Assembly (NCBI RefSeq): GCF_902499115.1
Contig: NZ_CABVPN010000015.1
Coordinates: forward strand, 124,001 to 188,000
DNA: 64,000 bases
Direction: 5' to 3'
From: Burkholderia diffusa
Lineage (GTDB): Bacteria > Pseudomonadota > Gammaproteobacteria > Burkholderiales > Burkholderiaceae
Position numbers and translations under genes: made by a program. This document shows positions 35,540 to 46,414 of this stretch, one piece after another (the first letter of the stretch is position 1; every line of letters begins with the position of its first letter). The notes below the pieces were generated by a model. That model saw nothing but the letters and a program-made list of their open reading frames with translations, was not told the origin of the DNA and made no database searches.

Positions 35540-35905
35540 TCATTGCTGCTGAACCGTCAGCTTGTTCGTGACCGACGTCACGCCCTTCACGCTCTTCGCT
35601 ACCTCTTCCGCCTTGTCGATCTGTGCCTGGTCGGGCACCGTGCCCTCCAGCGAGATCGCGCCGCCCTTCGAGCGCACGACGAGGTTCGCCACGTCGATGC
35701 CGCCTGCCTTCGCAATTGCCTTGCGCACCGCGTAGCCGAGCTTGCGGTTCGCCTTCTTCGCGGTCTTGGCCGCGGCCTTCGGCGAGCTCGCTGCCGCAGC
35801 CGGCGCCCCGGTTGCCGCCGCATCGCTCGACTGCGCATATACGCTGCCCGACAGACAGGCAGCCACGGCCGCAACACCCAACGCTCTCAACACGATCGAC
35901 TTCAT
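35540..35905 (-). CDS. Periplasmic BON-domain protein
   Basis: 121 residues. Signal peptide ending SVYA-QS (residue 24), an Ala-rich then Lys/Ala-rich linker (SPKAAAKTAKKANRK), and one BON domain from about 57 to 118 with GAISLEGTVPDQAQIDKAEEVAKSVKGVTSVTNKL. BON domains bind phospholipid membranes and act in envelope or osmotic stress (OsmY, DolP). Single-domain form; exact job unknown. Confidence 0.88.
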   Translation of the reverse strand: MKSIVLRALGVAAVAACLSGSVYAQSSDAAATGAPAAAASSPKAAAKTAKKANRKLGYAVRKAIAKAGGIDVANLVVRSKGGAISLEGTVPDQAQIDKAEEVAKSVKGVTSVTNKLTVQQQ

Positions 35906-36359
35906 GCTATCTCCTTATGACTTCGGAACGGCCGCGCACAGTACGGCCGGATACCCCCAAAGGCAGCCGGCCCGCGCGCGAACGGGCGGGACGGCCGATG
36001 ATTTCCACGGCGATGCGAGAGAGGCGACACGGGCCGGCGACCGGCGCACGCGAATGCGGGCCGGCCGGGCCGGACAGCCGCCGGCCGGACGCGCCCGGTC
36101 TCATTGCGTGCCGGGTCGCGCGCGAATCGGTCGCGGCTGCGACGCACAATGTAATCCAGCGCCCGCCGAAGCGCAAAGCTTTTGACGCGCGAGCCCCCGG
36201 CGGCCGCGGGCTCGCGCGCCCGTGCCCGCCGCCGCGCCACGGCGCCGGACTCGCGCATGCCGGGCGAAACCGGGTACCATCGCCGCCAGAACCTGCATCG
36301 CGTACATCGTCCGTGACGCGCGTCATCGGCGCGTCACGCCCGTGTCATCCGTCGACTCC
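35906..36359. other. Divergent intergenic region BON / TAXI protein
   Basis: 454 bases, very G+C-rich in the centre with GGCCGG-rich short repeats (about 36055-36090). Must hold both promoters; I see no clear operator or small gene. Confidence 0.55.
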
Positions 36360-37805
36360 ATGAAGCCAGCCAGCCCTCGCCCGCCCCGCCGCATCCTCGC
36401 CCGCTTCGTCGCGGTGTCGTGGCGCGACCTCGCGCTGTCGATCGGCCCCACCGTGCTGCTCGCGGTCGCGGCGGTCTGGCTCGCGGTCAAGCTGATCCAG
36501 CCGGCGCCGCCGTCCACGCTCGTGATTTCGTCCGGCCCGCCCGGCAGCACCTACTGGAACGCCGCGCAGAAATACAAGGCGATCCTCGCGAAGAACGGCG
36601 TCACGCTCGACGTCCAGTCATCCGAAGGATCCGCGCAGAACCTCGCGCGGCTGTCGAACCCGAACGCGCCGGTCGACGTCGGCTTCGTGCAGAGCGGCAT
36701 CGGCCCGAAGGAGCGCGACGAGCACCTGGTATCGCTCGGCAGCATCGGCTACGTGCCGCTCGCGATCATGTACCGCGGCCCGGTGGTCGCGCGCCTGTCC
36801 GACTTCAAGGGCAAGCGGCTCGCGCTCGGCGCCGAAGGCAGCGGCGCGCGCGAATTGAGCCTCGCGCTGCTGAAGATGAACGGCATCGTGCCGGGCGGCT
36901 CGACCGAGCTGCTGCCGACGGCCGGCGAGGACGCGGCGACCGCGCTGCTCGACGGCAGGATCGACGCCGCATTCCTGTCCGGCGACTCGACGCAGATCCC
37001 GGTCATGGCGAAACTGTTCCGCGCGCCCGGCGTGCACGTGTACTCGTTCACGCAGGCCGAGGCGTACGCACGGCGCTTCCCGTACCTGACCGCGATCACG
37101 CTGCCGATGGGCGTCTACGATCTCGGCCGCAACCTGCCGCCCGCCGATATCCATACGGTCGCGCCGACGATCGAGCTGGTCGCGCGCGACTCGCTGCACC
37201 CTGCGTTGTCCGACCTGCTGATCGAGGCCGCGCGCGAGGTGCACGGCCACGCGACAATCCTGCAGCACGCGGGCGAATTCCCGTCGGCCGTCACGCGCGG
37301 CTTCCCGCTGTCCGACGACGCGGCGCGCTATTACAAGTCGGGCAAGACCTTCCTGTACCGGCGGCTGCCGTTCTGGGTCGCGAGTCTCGTCGACCGGCTG
37401 CTGGTCGTGGTGGTGCCGCTGATCGTCGTGCTGATCCCCGGGCTGCGGCTGGTGCCGTCGCTGTACGGCTGGCGCGTGCGTTCGCGCATCTACCGCTGGT
37501 ACGGCGCGCTGATCGCGCTCGAGCGCCGCGCGCTCGGCGAGCATACGGCCGAGGAGCGCGTCCATCTGCTCGACGAGCTCGACGACATCGAGGAAGCCGT
37601 GAACCGGATGAAGATGCCGCTCGCGTATGCGGGGCAGTTCTACGTGCTGCGCGAGCACATCGGCTTCGTGCGCGAGCGGCTCACCGCGCACGACCACGAC
37701 GCCGCGTCGGGCACACCCGGCGCCGGCGGCCTCGCGGCGGCGCGCGGCGGCGCGGCCGCGTCGCCGGCCGGCGAGCCCCCTCGGGCGACTCCCGGTTCCG
37801 CATGA
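36360..37805 (+). CDS. TAXI-family TRAP solute-binding protein with C-terminal membrane anchor
   Basis: 481 residues. A first membrane helix at about 24-46 (LALSIGPTVLLAVAAVWLAVKLI) acts as an uncleaved anchor or signal; then a TAXI solute-binding domain (STLVISSGPPGSTYWNAAQKYKAIL, later VGFVQSGI, ALGAEGSGARELS). A second helix at about 338-362 (LVVVVPLIVVLIPGL) leads to a helical cytoplasmic tail with RRALGEHTAEERVHLLDELDDIEEAV and a Gly/Ala-rich end. Most TRAP binding proteins are free in the periplasm and sit beside a permease; none is here. The tail may signal ligand binding inward (inference). Start ATG at 36360. Confidence 0.82.
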   Translation: MKPASPRPPRRILARFVAVSWRDLALSIGPTVLLAVAAVWLAVKLIQPAPPSTLVISSGPPGSTYWNAAQKYKAILAKNGVTLDVQSSEGSAQNLARLSNPNAPVDVGFVQSGIGPKERDEHLVSLGSIGYVPLAIMYRGPVVARLSDFKGKRLALGAEGSGARELSLALLKMNGIVPGGSTELLPTAGEDAATALLDGRIDAAFLSGDSTQIPVMAKLFRAPGVHVYSFTQAEAYARRFPYLTAITLPMGVYDLGRNLPPADIHTVAPTIELVARDSLHPALSDLLIEAAREVHGHATILQHAGEFPSAVTRGFPLSDDAARYYKSGKTFLYRRLPFWVASLVDRLLVVVVPLIVVLIPGLRLVPSLYGWRVRSRIYRWYGALIALERRALGEHTAEERVHLLDELDDIEEAVNRMKMPLAYAGQFYVLREHIGFVRERLTAHDHDAASGTPGAGGLAAARGGAAASPAGEPPRATPGSA

Positions 37806-37825
37806 GCGGACGATCCACGATCATT

Positions 37826-37853
37826 GCTGCATCCGCGCGGCTGCATCCGCGCG
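37826..37853. repeat. 14-bp perfect tandem duplication
   Basis: GCTGCATCCGCGCG occurs twice head to tail in the gap between the TAXI and isomerase genes. Small, no evident role. Confidence 0.7.
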
Positions 37854-37912
37854 CCGCCGCTTAACTTGAAGGCCGCCGCGAGGCGCACACGCCCCATTCT
37901 CTGGAGATCGCC

Positions 37913-38551
37913 ATGACAACCGGCCTCGACACTGCCCAACCCGCCTGGTTCTTCGACTTCGTGTCGCCGTTCTCCTACCTGCTGCTCGAACAGCACGACA
38001 AGTGGCCGGACGTGCCGTTCGACCCCGTCGCCGTGTCGCTGCCCGACCTGCAGCGCCACTGGGGACAGCGTCCGAGCGCCGACGTGCCGGCCAAGCGCAT
38101 GTTCACGTACCGCCATGCGCTGTTTCGCGCCGAACAGCTCGGCATCCGCTTCAAGATGCCGCCCGCGCATCCGTTCGACACCGACAAGGTGCTGCGCCTC
38201 GCGATCGCGCTGCGCGCCGACATCGCGACCGTGCTCGAAATGTTCCGCTTCATCTGGCACGACGGCAACGATCCGTCGACGCCGGACGGGTTCGCCGCGC
38301 TGTGCGAGCGCGTCGGCGTCGGGCACGGTGACGAGTTGATCGAATTCGAGGAAACGAGCGCGCAGTTGCGCCGCAACACCGACGACGCGATCGCGCTCGG
38401 CGTGTTCGGCGTGCCGACGTTCTGGATGAACCAGCAGCTGTTCTGGGGCGAGGACGCGCTGCCAATGGTGCTGTACTGCGCGCGCACGCCGAACTGGCTC
38501 GAATCGCGCGAGGTCAAGCGGATCAGCACGCTGCCGAAGGGGCGCGCGTGA
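37913..38551 (+). CDS. 2-hydroxychromene-2-carboxylate isomerase family protein (kappa-GST/DsbA fold)
   Basis: 212 residues. FDFVSPFSYL at 14-23 is the family's active-site strand with Ser in place of the DsbA Cys, and GVFGVPTFWMNQQLFWGED the cis-Pro loop and tail motif. NahD-type enzymes use glutathione to isomerise an aromatic ring-cleavage intermediate, but many family members sit outside naphthalene pathways, as here. No aromatic genes adjacent; substrate unknown. Confidence 0.85.
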   Translation: MTTGLDTAQPAWFFDFVSPFSYLLLEQHDKWPDVPFDPVAVSLPDLQRHWGQRPSADVPAKRMFTYRHALFRAEQLGIRFKMPPAHPFDTDKVLRLAIALRADIATVLEMFRFIWHDGNDPSTPDGFAALCERVGVGHGDELIEFEETSAQLRRNTDDAIALGVFGVPTFWMNQQLFWGEDALPMVLYCARTPNWLESREVKRISTLPKGRA

Positions 38552-38620
38552 TGGCCGGTATCACGCACCGCGACACGTGGCTGCGGTAAGGTTACGCTTC
38601 TCCCGAATCACCGCGCACCG

Positions 38621-39568
38621 ATGGAAGACGACGACCGTACCGCCTCGCTCGATATCTGGCTCGTGCGCGTATTGCGCACGCTGCTGCTCGAGCGCAGCGT
38701 CACGCAGACCGCACTGCGGCTGAACCAGACCCAGCCCGCGATCAGCACCGCGCTGCGCAAGCTGCGCGAGACGCTGAACGACCCGATTCTCGTGCGCGGC
38801 AAGTCCGGAATGGTGCCGACCGAGTACGGCGCGTCGCTGCTCGGCGCGGCGTCGCGCGCGCTGCGCGAGGTCGACTTCATCGCAACGCCGCACGGCGACT
38901 TCGACCCGTCGTCGGCGCGGCGCACGTTCCGCGTCGCCGCGCCCGACTACCTGAACGATTTCTTCATGCCGACGCTGATCGAACGCTTTCGCGACGCGGC
39001 GCCGCATGCACATCTGGAAATCGACTCGCTGAATCCCGCGCTCGATCACGCGGAGGCGCTCGAATCGGGCGCGCTCGATCTCGTGATCGGCAACTGGCCG
39101 AAGCCCGACCCGCGGTTCGCGCGCCAGGACCTGTTCTCCGACACGATCGTGTGCCTGATGCGCGATGCGCATCCGCTCGCCCGTGCACCGCTGACGCGCG
39201 AAGCGTACGCGTCGGCCGCGCACGTCGCGCCGACGCCCTACACCGGCGACAAGCGCAACGCGATCGAGATCGGCCTCGCACGCGCGCGCCTCACGCGGCG
39301 GATCGTGACGACGCTGCCGTATTTCGGGATCGTGCCGCAGGTGCTGCTGCAGTCGGACCTGATCTTCACGACGACGCGCCGCTTCGCGACGCACTATGCG
39401 CAGCTGCTGCCGCTCGTCGTCGTCACGCCGCCCGTGCCGTTCCCGCGCATCAAGAGCTACCTGCTCACGCACCCGCACCCCGATCGCCCGACCGACATCG
39501 CGTGGCTGTGCGCGCTGATGCAGAGCGTGTCCGACGAGCTGACCGCCGCACGCGGCCGCAAGCGGTGA
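38621..39568 (+). CDS. LysR-family transcriptional regulator
   Basis: 315 residues. N-terminal winged HTH at about 12-70 (LRTLLLERSVTQTALRLNQTQPAISTALRKLRETLNDPILVR), then a periplasmic-binding-like effector domain. The NodD/NahR/LinR-like opening LVRVLRTLLLERSVTQTA, with 'VPTEYG', suggests an aromatic-type inducer (weak). Follows the isomerase gene on the same strand by 69 bases and converges with the SnoaL-like gene; it may control either neighbour. Confidence 0.9.
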   Translation: MEDDDRTASLDIWLVRVLRTLLLERSVTQTALRLNQTQPAISTALRKLRETLNDPILVRGKSGMVPTEYGASLLGAASRALREVDFIATPHGDFDPSSARRTFRVAAPDYLNDFFMPTLIERFRDAAPHAHLEIDSLNPALDHAEALESGALDLVIGNWPKPDPRFARQDLFSDTIVCLMRDAHPLARAPLTREAYASAAHVAPTPYTGDKRNAIEIGLARARLTRRIVTTLPYFGIVPQVLLQSDLIFTTTRRFATHYAQLLPLVVVTPPVPFPRIKSYLLTHPHPDRPTDIAWLCALMQSVSDELTAARGRKR

Positions 39569-39611
39569 CGCCGCGCGGCACGGCCTGCGCGCGACGACGC
39601 AGTCCCGCCGC

Positions 39612-40013
39612 TCAGGCCGTGCAGAAGGTTTCCTGCAGATGCGTCCAGCGCACGATGCCTGCCGCGTCGCGCGCGAACACGGCGGTGGCGCGACGCGCGG
39701 GCAGTTCGCCCGATGCCGCATGCTGCGCTTCGAGATAGGTGAGCACCGCATGCGATGCGTCGGCCGCGAGCACGCGGATGTCCGACAGCGCGATGCGCAG
39801 CCCCGGCTTCGCGCCGCCGAGCCTCGCGAACAGTGCACGCGTGCCGTCGCGGTCGAGCGCGCGGCCGTCGGTCATGATCATCGTGAAATCGGCGGAAAAA
39901 GGCGCGATCAGCGCCTCGAGCGCCGCGGGTGAAGTATCGGTGCCGGACAGCCAGCGCTCGATGTCGACGACGCTTGCATCGAGTGCGTCGAGATAGACCT
40001 GGGGATCGGACAT
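39612..40013 (-). CDS. SnoaL/NTF2-like (DUF4440-type) protein
   Basis: 133 residues, cone-shaped NTF2 fold by pattern: an N-terminal helix, LIAPFSADFTMIMTDGRALDRDG, then strands ending VFARDAAGIVRWTHLQETFC. Small-molecule binding or isomerase fold; function unknown. 97 bases after xdhC on the same strand, so it may be the tail of the xdh operon. Confidence 0.78.
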   Translation of the reverse strand: MSDPQVYLDALDASVVDIERWLSGTDTSPAALEALIAPFSADFTMIMTDGRALDRDGTRALFARLGGAKPGLRIALSDIRVLAADASHAVLTYLEAQHAASGELPARRATAVFARDAAGIVRWTHLQETFCTA

Positions 40014-40110
40014 GGTGCCTGCACGAAAAGGCGCGCGGCCCGATGCCGCGCGATCCGTGCAGTGTAGGCAAAAACCGGCGGACGTGCGTCGGGCGTGCCG
40101 GCCCGCGTCG

Positions 40111-40785
40111 TTACCGCGCGCAGCTCACGTCGTCGCGCACGCGCCCCGCCGCGGCCGCCTTCGCATCGGCCACCGGCATGCCCGAGCGGGCCTGCAGCAG
40201 TTCCGCGCAGACGGCCACCGCGATCGCGCCGGGCGCCTTGTCGACGATGCCCGCGATGCCGATCGGGCACACCATCTCCGCGAGCCGCGCCGGATCGACG
40301 CCGCGCGCCGCGAGCCGGCGCTCGAACTTCACGCGCTTGGTGCGCGAACCGATCATCCCGAAGTACGCGAAGTCGCACCGCCGCATGATCTGCGCGGCGA
40401 GCGAGAAATCGAGCGCATGATTGTGCGTCATCACCAGAAAGTACGCGCCGGGCGGCGCCGCGTCGACAACGGCCTCCGGCGTGTCGGTCGACTCCGGCTG
40501 CACGTTCGGCGGACATTCGTCCGGGAACAGCTCGTCGCGCGTGTCGACCCACTGCACGACGCACGGCAGTGCGCCGAGCAGCGTGACGAGCGCATGACCG
40601 ACGTGCCCCGCGCCGAACAGCACGATGTGCATCGGCGGCTGCGCCGCGCTCGCGCGGTTGCGCCGGCCGGTGCCCGGTGCGAACGTCCCGATCGACGGCG
40701 CGTTGTCGCACGCGCCGTTGCAACCGGCGGCGGGCGCATGCGACGCGGCATGCAGCGAGCGCAGTGAGCCTGGGGGCCGGTTCAT
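40111..40785 (-). CDS. xdhC: XdhC-like molybdenum cofactor insertion protein, N-terminal domain missing
   Basis: 224 residues, whereas XdhC is usually about 300-350. The C-terminal Rossmann-like part is intact: MHIVLFGAGHVGHALVTLLGALP near residues 52-74 and FAYFGMIGSRTKRVKFERRLAARG near 140-163. The N-terminal XdhC/CoxI domain, which should fill the first 110-130 residues, is replaced by about 50 residues of low-complexity sequence. No other frame in 40600-40790 restores it. XdhC binds Moco, promotes its sulfuration and inserts it into XdhB. Start ATG at 40785, one base after the xdhB stop. Possible deletion, or a lineage-specific short form. Confidence 0.82.
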   Translation of the reverse strand: MNRPPGSLRSLHAASHAPAAGCNGACDNAPSIGTFAPGTGRRNRASAAQPPMHIVLFGAGHVGHALVTLLGALPCVVQWVDTRDELFPDECPPNVQPESTDTPEAVVDAAPPGAYFLVMTHNHALDFSLAAQIMRRCDFAYFGMIGSRTKRVKFERRLAARGVDPARLAEMVCPIGIAGIVDKAPGAIAVAVCAELLQARSGMPVADAKAAAAGRVRDDVSCAR

Positions 40786-40786
40786 A

Positions 40787-43150
40787 TCAGCCTGCCCGCG
40801 CGGCGCCCGCCGCGCGCACCGCATTCACCGCACGCAGGATCGATTCGCCGGTGGCCGGCGCGTCGAGCGGCGGATTCACCCGGTAGTCGCCAACCGCGGC
40901 AATCGCGTCGCGCACCGCGAAGAACACCGAGAACGGCAGCAGCAGCGGCGGCTCGCCGACGGCCTTCGACCGGTGGATGCTGTCCTCGACGTTGCGGTTC
41001 TGGAACAGCCGCACGTTGAACTCGGGCGGCGTGTCGTTGACGGTCGGAATCTTGTACGTGGACGGCGCGTGCGTCATCAGCTTGCCGCCCGCGTTCCACC
41101 ACAGCTCCTCGGTCGTGAGCCAGCCCATCCCCTGGATGAATGCGCCTTCGACCTGGCCGATGTCGAGCGCAGGGTTCAGCGAAGCGCCCACGTCGTGCAA
41201 CGCGTCGACGCGCAGCGTGCGCATCTCGCCCGTCAGCGTGTCGATCACGACTTCCGACACGGCCGCGCCGTACGAGTAGTAGTAGAACGGCCGGCCCTGC
41301 AGCTTCGACTGATCCCAGTGCAGCTTCGGCGTCGCGTAGAAACCGTCGGACCACAACTGCACACGCGCAAGGTAGGCCTTCGCGATCACTTCGCCGAACG
41401 GCACGCCGTGGCCGCCGACCCACACGACATCGTTGCCGAACTTCACGTCGGCCGCATCGATCTTGCCGTCGCCGAACTGCTTCGCCGCGAATGCCGCGAG
41501 GCGCTCGCGCAGCTGGCGCGCCGCATCCTGCGCGGCCTTGCCGTTCAGGTCGGAGCCCGTCGACGCGGCCGTCGCGGACGTGTTCGCGACCTTGCTCGTG
41601 TCGGTCGCCGTCACGCGGATCCGGCCGAAGCGGATGCCGAGCTCGTGCGCGACCACTTGCGCGACCTTCGTGTTGAGCCCCTGCCCCATCTCCGTGCCGC
41701 CGTGGTTCACGAGCACCGAGCCGTCGGTGTAGATGTGCACCAGCGCGCCGGCCTGGTTGAAGTGCGTGACGTTGAACGCGATGCCGAACTTCACCGGCGT
41801 GAGCGCGATGCCCTTCTTCAGCACCGCGTTGCGTGCGTTGAATTCGCGCACGCCCGCGCGCCGTGCGCGGTAGTCGCTCGTCGTCTCGAGTTCGCCGAGC
41901 AGTTCATGCAGCACGTTGTCCTCGACCGTCTGCCCGTAAGGCGTCACGTTGCGTTCGGTCTTGCCGTACAGGTTCGCGTAGCGCACGTCGAGCGGATCGC
42001 GGCCGAGCGTGCGCGCGACGTCGTCGAGGATGTACTCGATCGCGAACGCGCCCTGCGGGCCGCCGAAGCCGCGGAACGCGGTGTTCGACTGCGTGTTGGT
42101 CTTGCCGCAGTAGCCGGCGATGTCGACGTCGCCGAGCCAGTACGCGTTGTCGAAGTGGCACACCGCGCGCGTCATCACCGGGCCCGACAGGTCCGCCGAG
42201 AAGCCGCAGCGCGACGTCATGTCGAGGGCGACGCCGTCGAGGCGGCCGTCGTCGTCGTAGCCGACGTCGAAGCGGTAATGGAAATCGTGCCGCTTGCCGG
42301 TGATCATCATGTCGTCGTCGCGGTCCGGACGCAGCTTCACCGGGCACAGCAGCTTCCAGGCGGCGAGCGCCGCGCAGCACGCGAACAGGCCCGACTGCGA
42401 TTCCTTGCCGCCGAACCCGCCGCCCATCCGGCGGCATTCGACCAGCACGTTGTGCGACGCGACGCCGAGCACGTGCGCGACGAGATGCTGCATCTCGCTC
42501 GGGTGCTGCGTCGAGCAATACACATGCATCCCGTCGTCGTCCTTCGGCACCGCGTAGGCGATCTGGCCTTCCAGGTAGAACTGCTCCTGGCCGCCGAGCA
42601 GCATCTCGCCCGACTCGCGATGCGGCGCGGCGGCGAGCCGCGCGGCCGCGTCGCCGCGTGCGAGCTTCAGCGGCGGGATCACGTAGGTTTCGGCCTTGCG
42701 CGCATCCTGCGCGGTCAGGATCGCGGGCAGCTCCTCGTAGTCGACCTGCGCGCGGCGCGCGGCGAGCCGCGCGATTTCGTGCGACGTCGCGACGACGATG
42801 AACATCGGCTGGCCGACGAACTGCACGATGCCCTTGGCGAGCACCGGGTCGTCGTGGATGATCGGGCCGCAATCGTTGACGCCCGGGATGTCGTCGGCCG
42901 TGAACACGGCGACCACGCCGGGCGTCGCGCGCACCGCGTCGAAGTTCATCGACACGATCTTCGCGTGCGGCTTCGCGGACAACCCGAGCGCCGCGTGCAG
43001 CGTGCCCGCGACGAGCGGGATGTCGTCGGTGTAGGTCGCGCGCCCGCTCACGTGCAGGTGGGCCGATTCGTGCGCGCGCGAGACGTGCACCTGCGCGGCG
43101 TCGGCCTGCGGGTCGAGGGTGTTCAGGAACGGTTCTGCTTGCTGGTTCAT
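40787..43150 (-). CDS. xdhB: Xanthine dehydrogenase, molybdopterin-binding subunit
   Basis: Large subunit that hydroxylates hypoxanthine and xanthine at the Mo centre. 787 residues, full length. Opening ESAHLHVSGRATYTDDIPLVAGTLHAALGLS; Moco motifs GGGFGGKES, FRGFGGPQG, GGTEMGQG and the C-terminal GEPPLLLP with the catalytic Glu. Starts 18 bases after xdhA. Purine catabolism; feeds urate to downstream enzymes not in this window. Confidence 0.96.
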   Translation of the reverse strand: MNQQAEPFLNTLDPQADAAQVHVSRAHESAHLHVSGRATYTDDIPLVAGTLHAALGLSAKPHAKIVSMNFDAVRATPGVVAVFTADDIPGVNDCGPIIHDDPVLAKGIVQFVGQPMFIVVATSHEIARLAARRAQVDYEELPAILTAQDARKAETYVIPPLKLARGDAAARLAAAPHRESGEMLLGGQEQFYLEGQIAYAVPKDDDGMHVYCSTQHPSEMQHLVAHVLGVASHNVLVECRRMGGGFGGKESQSGLFACCAALAAWKLLCPVKLRPDRDDDMMITGKRHDFHYRFDVGYDDDGRLDGVALDMTSRCGFSADLSGPVMTRAVCHFDNAYWLGDVDIAGYCGKTNTQSNTAFRGFGGPQGAFAIEYILDDVARTLGRDPLDVRYANLYGKTERNVTPYGQTVEDNVLHELLGELETTSDYRARRAGVREFNARNAVLKKGIALTPVKFGIAFNVTHFNQAGALVHIYTDGSVLVNHGGTEMGQGLNTKVAQVVAHELGIRFGRIRVTATDTSKVANTSATAASTGSDLNGKAAQDAARQLRERLAAFAAKQFGDGKIDAADVKFGNDVVWVGGHGVPFGEVIAKAYLARVQLWSDGFYATPKLHWDQSKLQGRPFYYYSYGAAVSEVVIDTLTGEMRTLRVDALHDVGASLNPALDIGQVEGAFIQGMGWLTTEELWWNAGGKLMTHAPSTYKIPTVNDTPPEFNVRLFQNRNVEDSIHRSKAVGEPPLLLPFSVFFAVRDAIAAVGDYRVNPPLDAPATGESILRAVNAVRAAGAARAG

Positions 43151-43168
43151 CTTCGGTGTTCTCCGTCT

Positions 43169-44740
<1,572 letters not shown>

Positions 44741-45088
44741 GTCTCTATCGTTCTTCAAGTGGGGGCAAGGCGGCCTGCGCGGGGCGCTCGACCGACGTTT
44801 CTCTGACAGTTTGCACGCTATCACCATCAAATTCCGCAACCCATAGCCCATCACGCATGGGGCCCATATAACTGCCGCGATATGGGCGCCGAGGCCGCAC
44901 GGCGGGCGTCGAGCACCTTGCCCCATCTGGGTTCCAGGCCTGCCGGCGCCGTTCCGTCAGCGATTCTTCGGCAACGGAAACGGGTCGCGATTAACTAAAT
45001 GGTACCTGCGTGAAAACCGGTTCCATGGGAAAATCCCGATTCCCTTTTTCGCCGTCTTCCGCCCGTTTCGCCCATTCGTTCCGACCCC
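44741..45088. other. Divergent intergenic region xdhA / MFS
   Basis: 348 bases. Contains an odd palindrome ATGGG-G-CCCAT at 44857-44867 and an A+T-richer stretch at 44990-45005. Promoters for both genes must lie here; no clear boxes or small gene. Confidence 0.55.
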
Positions 45089-46303
45089 ATGTCAACCGAT
45101 TCCGCCACACCGCCGCGCAGCGGGTTCGCGGTCACGCTGCAAATCGTGTCCGTCGTCTGCTTCACGTTCATCTGCTACCTGACCATCGGCCTGCCGCTCG
45201 CGGTGCTGCCGGGCTTCGTCCACGACGACCTCGGCTTTTCCGCCATCGTCGCGGGCGGCGCAATCAGCGTCCAGTATTTCGCGACCCTCGCGTCGCGCCC
45301 GCTCGCCGGGCGCTTCGCCGACACACTCGGGCCGAAGCAGACAGTGCTGCGCGGGCTGATCGGCTGCGGCGTGTCGGGCGTGCTGCTGCTCGTCGCGCTG
45401 CTGCTGGCCCACTGGCCGATCGCGAGCCTCGTGCTGCTGGTCGCGAGCCGGCTCGTGCTCGGCGTCGGCGAGAGCCTGTGCGGCACCGGCGCGATCCTCT
45501 GGGGCATCGGGCGGGTCGGCGTCGCGCACAACGCGAAAGTGATTTCGTGGAACGGCATCGCGACCTACGGCGCACTCGCACTCGGCGCGCCCGTCGGCGT
45601 CGCGATCGCGCATACGTTGAATCCGGCGCTGATCGGCGTGATCGTGATCGCGCTCGCCGCGACCGGCTTCTACCTTGCACGCCTGATCGATTCCGTGCCG
45701 CTCGTGCACGGCGAACGGATGTCGTATGCGAGCGTGTTCACGCGCGTGCTGCCGCACGGCCTCGGTCTCGCGCTCGGCTCCGCCGGCTTCGGCTCGATCG
45801 CGACCTTCGTCACGCTGTACTACGCGGCGCGCCACTGGCCGAACGCCGCGCTGTCGCTGACCGTGTTCGGCACGCTGTTCATCGGCGCGCGCCTGCTGTT
45901 CGCGAACACGATCAAGACTTACGGCGGCTTCCGCGTCGCGATCGTGTCGTTCGCGTTCGAATGCTCGGGCCTCGTGCTGCTGTGGCTCGCGCCCGTGCCA
46001 CACGTCGCGCTCGTCGGCGCGGCGCTGACGGGCTTCGGCTTCGCGCTGATCTTCCCGGCGCTCGGCGTCGAGGCCGTCGGGCTCGTGCCGCCGGCAAGCC
46101 GCGGCGCGGCGCTGTCCGCGTATTCGGTGTTCCTCGACCTCTCGCTCGGCATCACGGGCCCGCTCGCCGGCTATGTGGCTGGTGAGTTCGGCTATCCGCA
46201 GGTGTTCCTGTTCGCGGCGGTGGCCGCGGCGGCAGGCGTCGCGCTGTCGATGGTGCTGTATCAGCGGCAGGCGCGGGTCGCGGGGAGCGGCGCGGCGGCT
46301 TGA
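45089..46303 (+). CDS. MFS transporter, YhhS/YfcJ (UPF0226)-like
   Basis: 404 residues, 12 membrane segments. The run GFVHDDLGFSAIVAGGAISVQYFATLASRPLAGRFADTLGPKQTV is typical of the YfcJ/YhhS group and includes the MFS loop-2 motif in the form AGRFADTLGPKQT. Substrate unknown; divergence from xdhABC hints at purines but this family is usually classed with drug or sugar efflux. Ends at a strong terminator. Confidence 0.86.
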   Translation: MSTDSATPPRSGFAVTLQIVSVVCFTFICYLTIGLPLAVLPGFVHDDLGFSAIVAGGAISVQYFATLASRPLAGRFADTLGPKQTVLRGLIGCGVSGVLLLVALLLAHWPIASLVLLVASRLVLGVGESLCGTGAILWGIGRVGVAHNAKVISWNGIATYGALALGAPVGVAIAHTLNPALIGVIVIALAATGFYLARLIDSVPLVHGERMSYASVFTRVLPHGLGLALGSAGFGSIATFVTLYYAARHWPNAALSLTVFGTLFIGARLLFANTIKTYGGFRVAIVSFAFECSGLVLLWLAPVPHVALVGAALTGFGFALIFPALGVEAVGLVPPASRGAALSAYSVFLDLSLGITGPLAGYVAGEFGYPQVFLFAAVAAAAGVALSMVLYQRQARVAGSGAAA

Positions 46304-46353
46304 GCGAGCCGCTCGCCGGACGCGCAGGCAGCCGCTGCCCTGGCGCCCAAAGG

Positions 46354-46382
46354 AAAACGCCCGCATCGCGCGGGCGTTTTTT
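46354..46382. terminator. Rho-independent terminator between convergent MFS and DMT genes
   Basis: Eleven-base arms AAAACGCCCGC / GCGGGCGTTTT around a five-base loop, ending in a six-T run on the plus strand and four T on the minus strand. Confidence 0.9.
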
Positions 46383-46414
46383 GTTTCCGGCGGCCGTCGC
46401 GACGGCCGCCCCGG

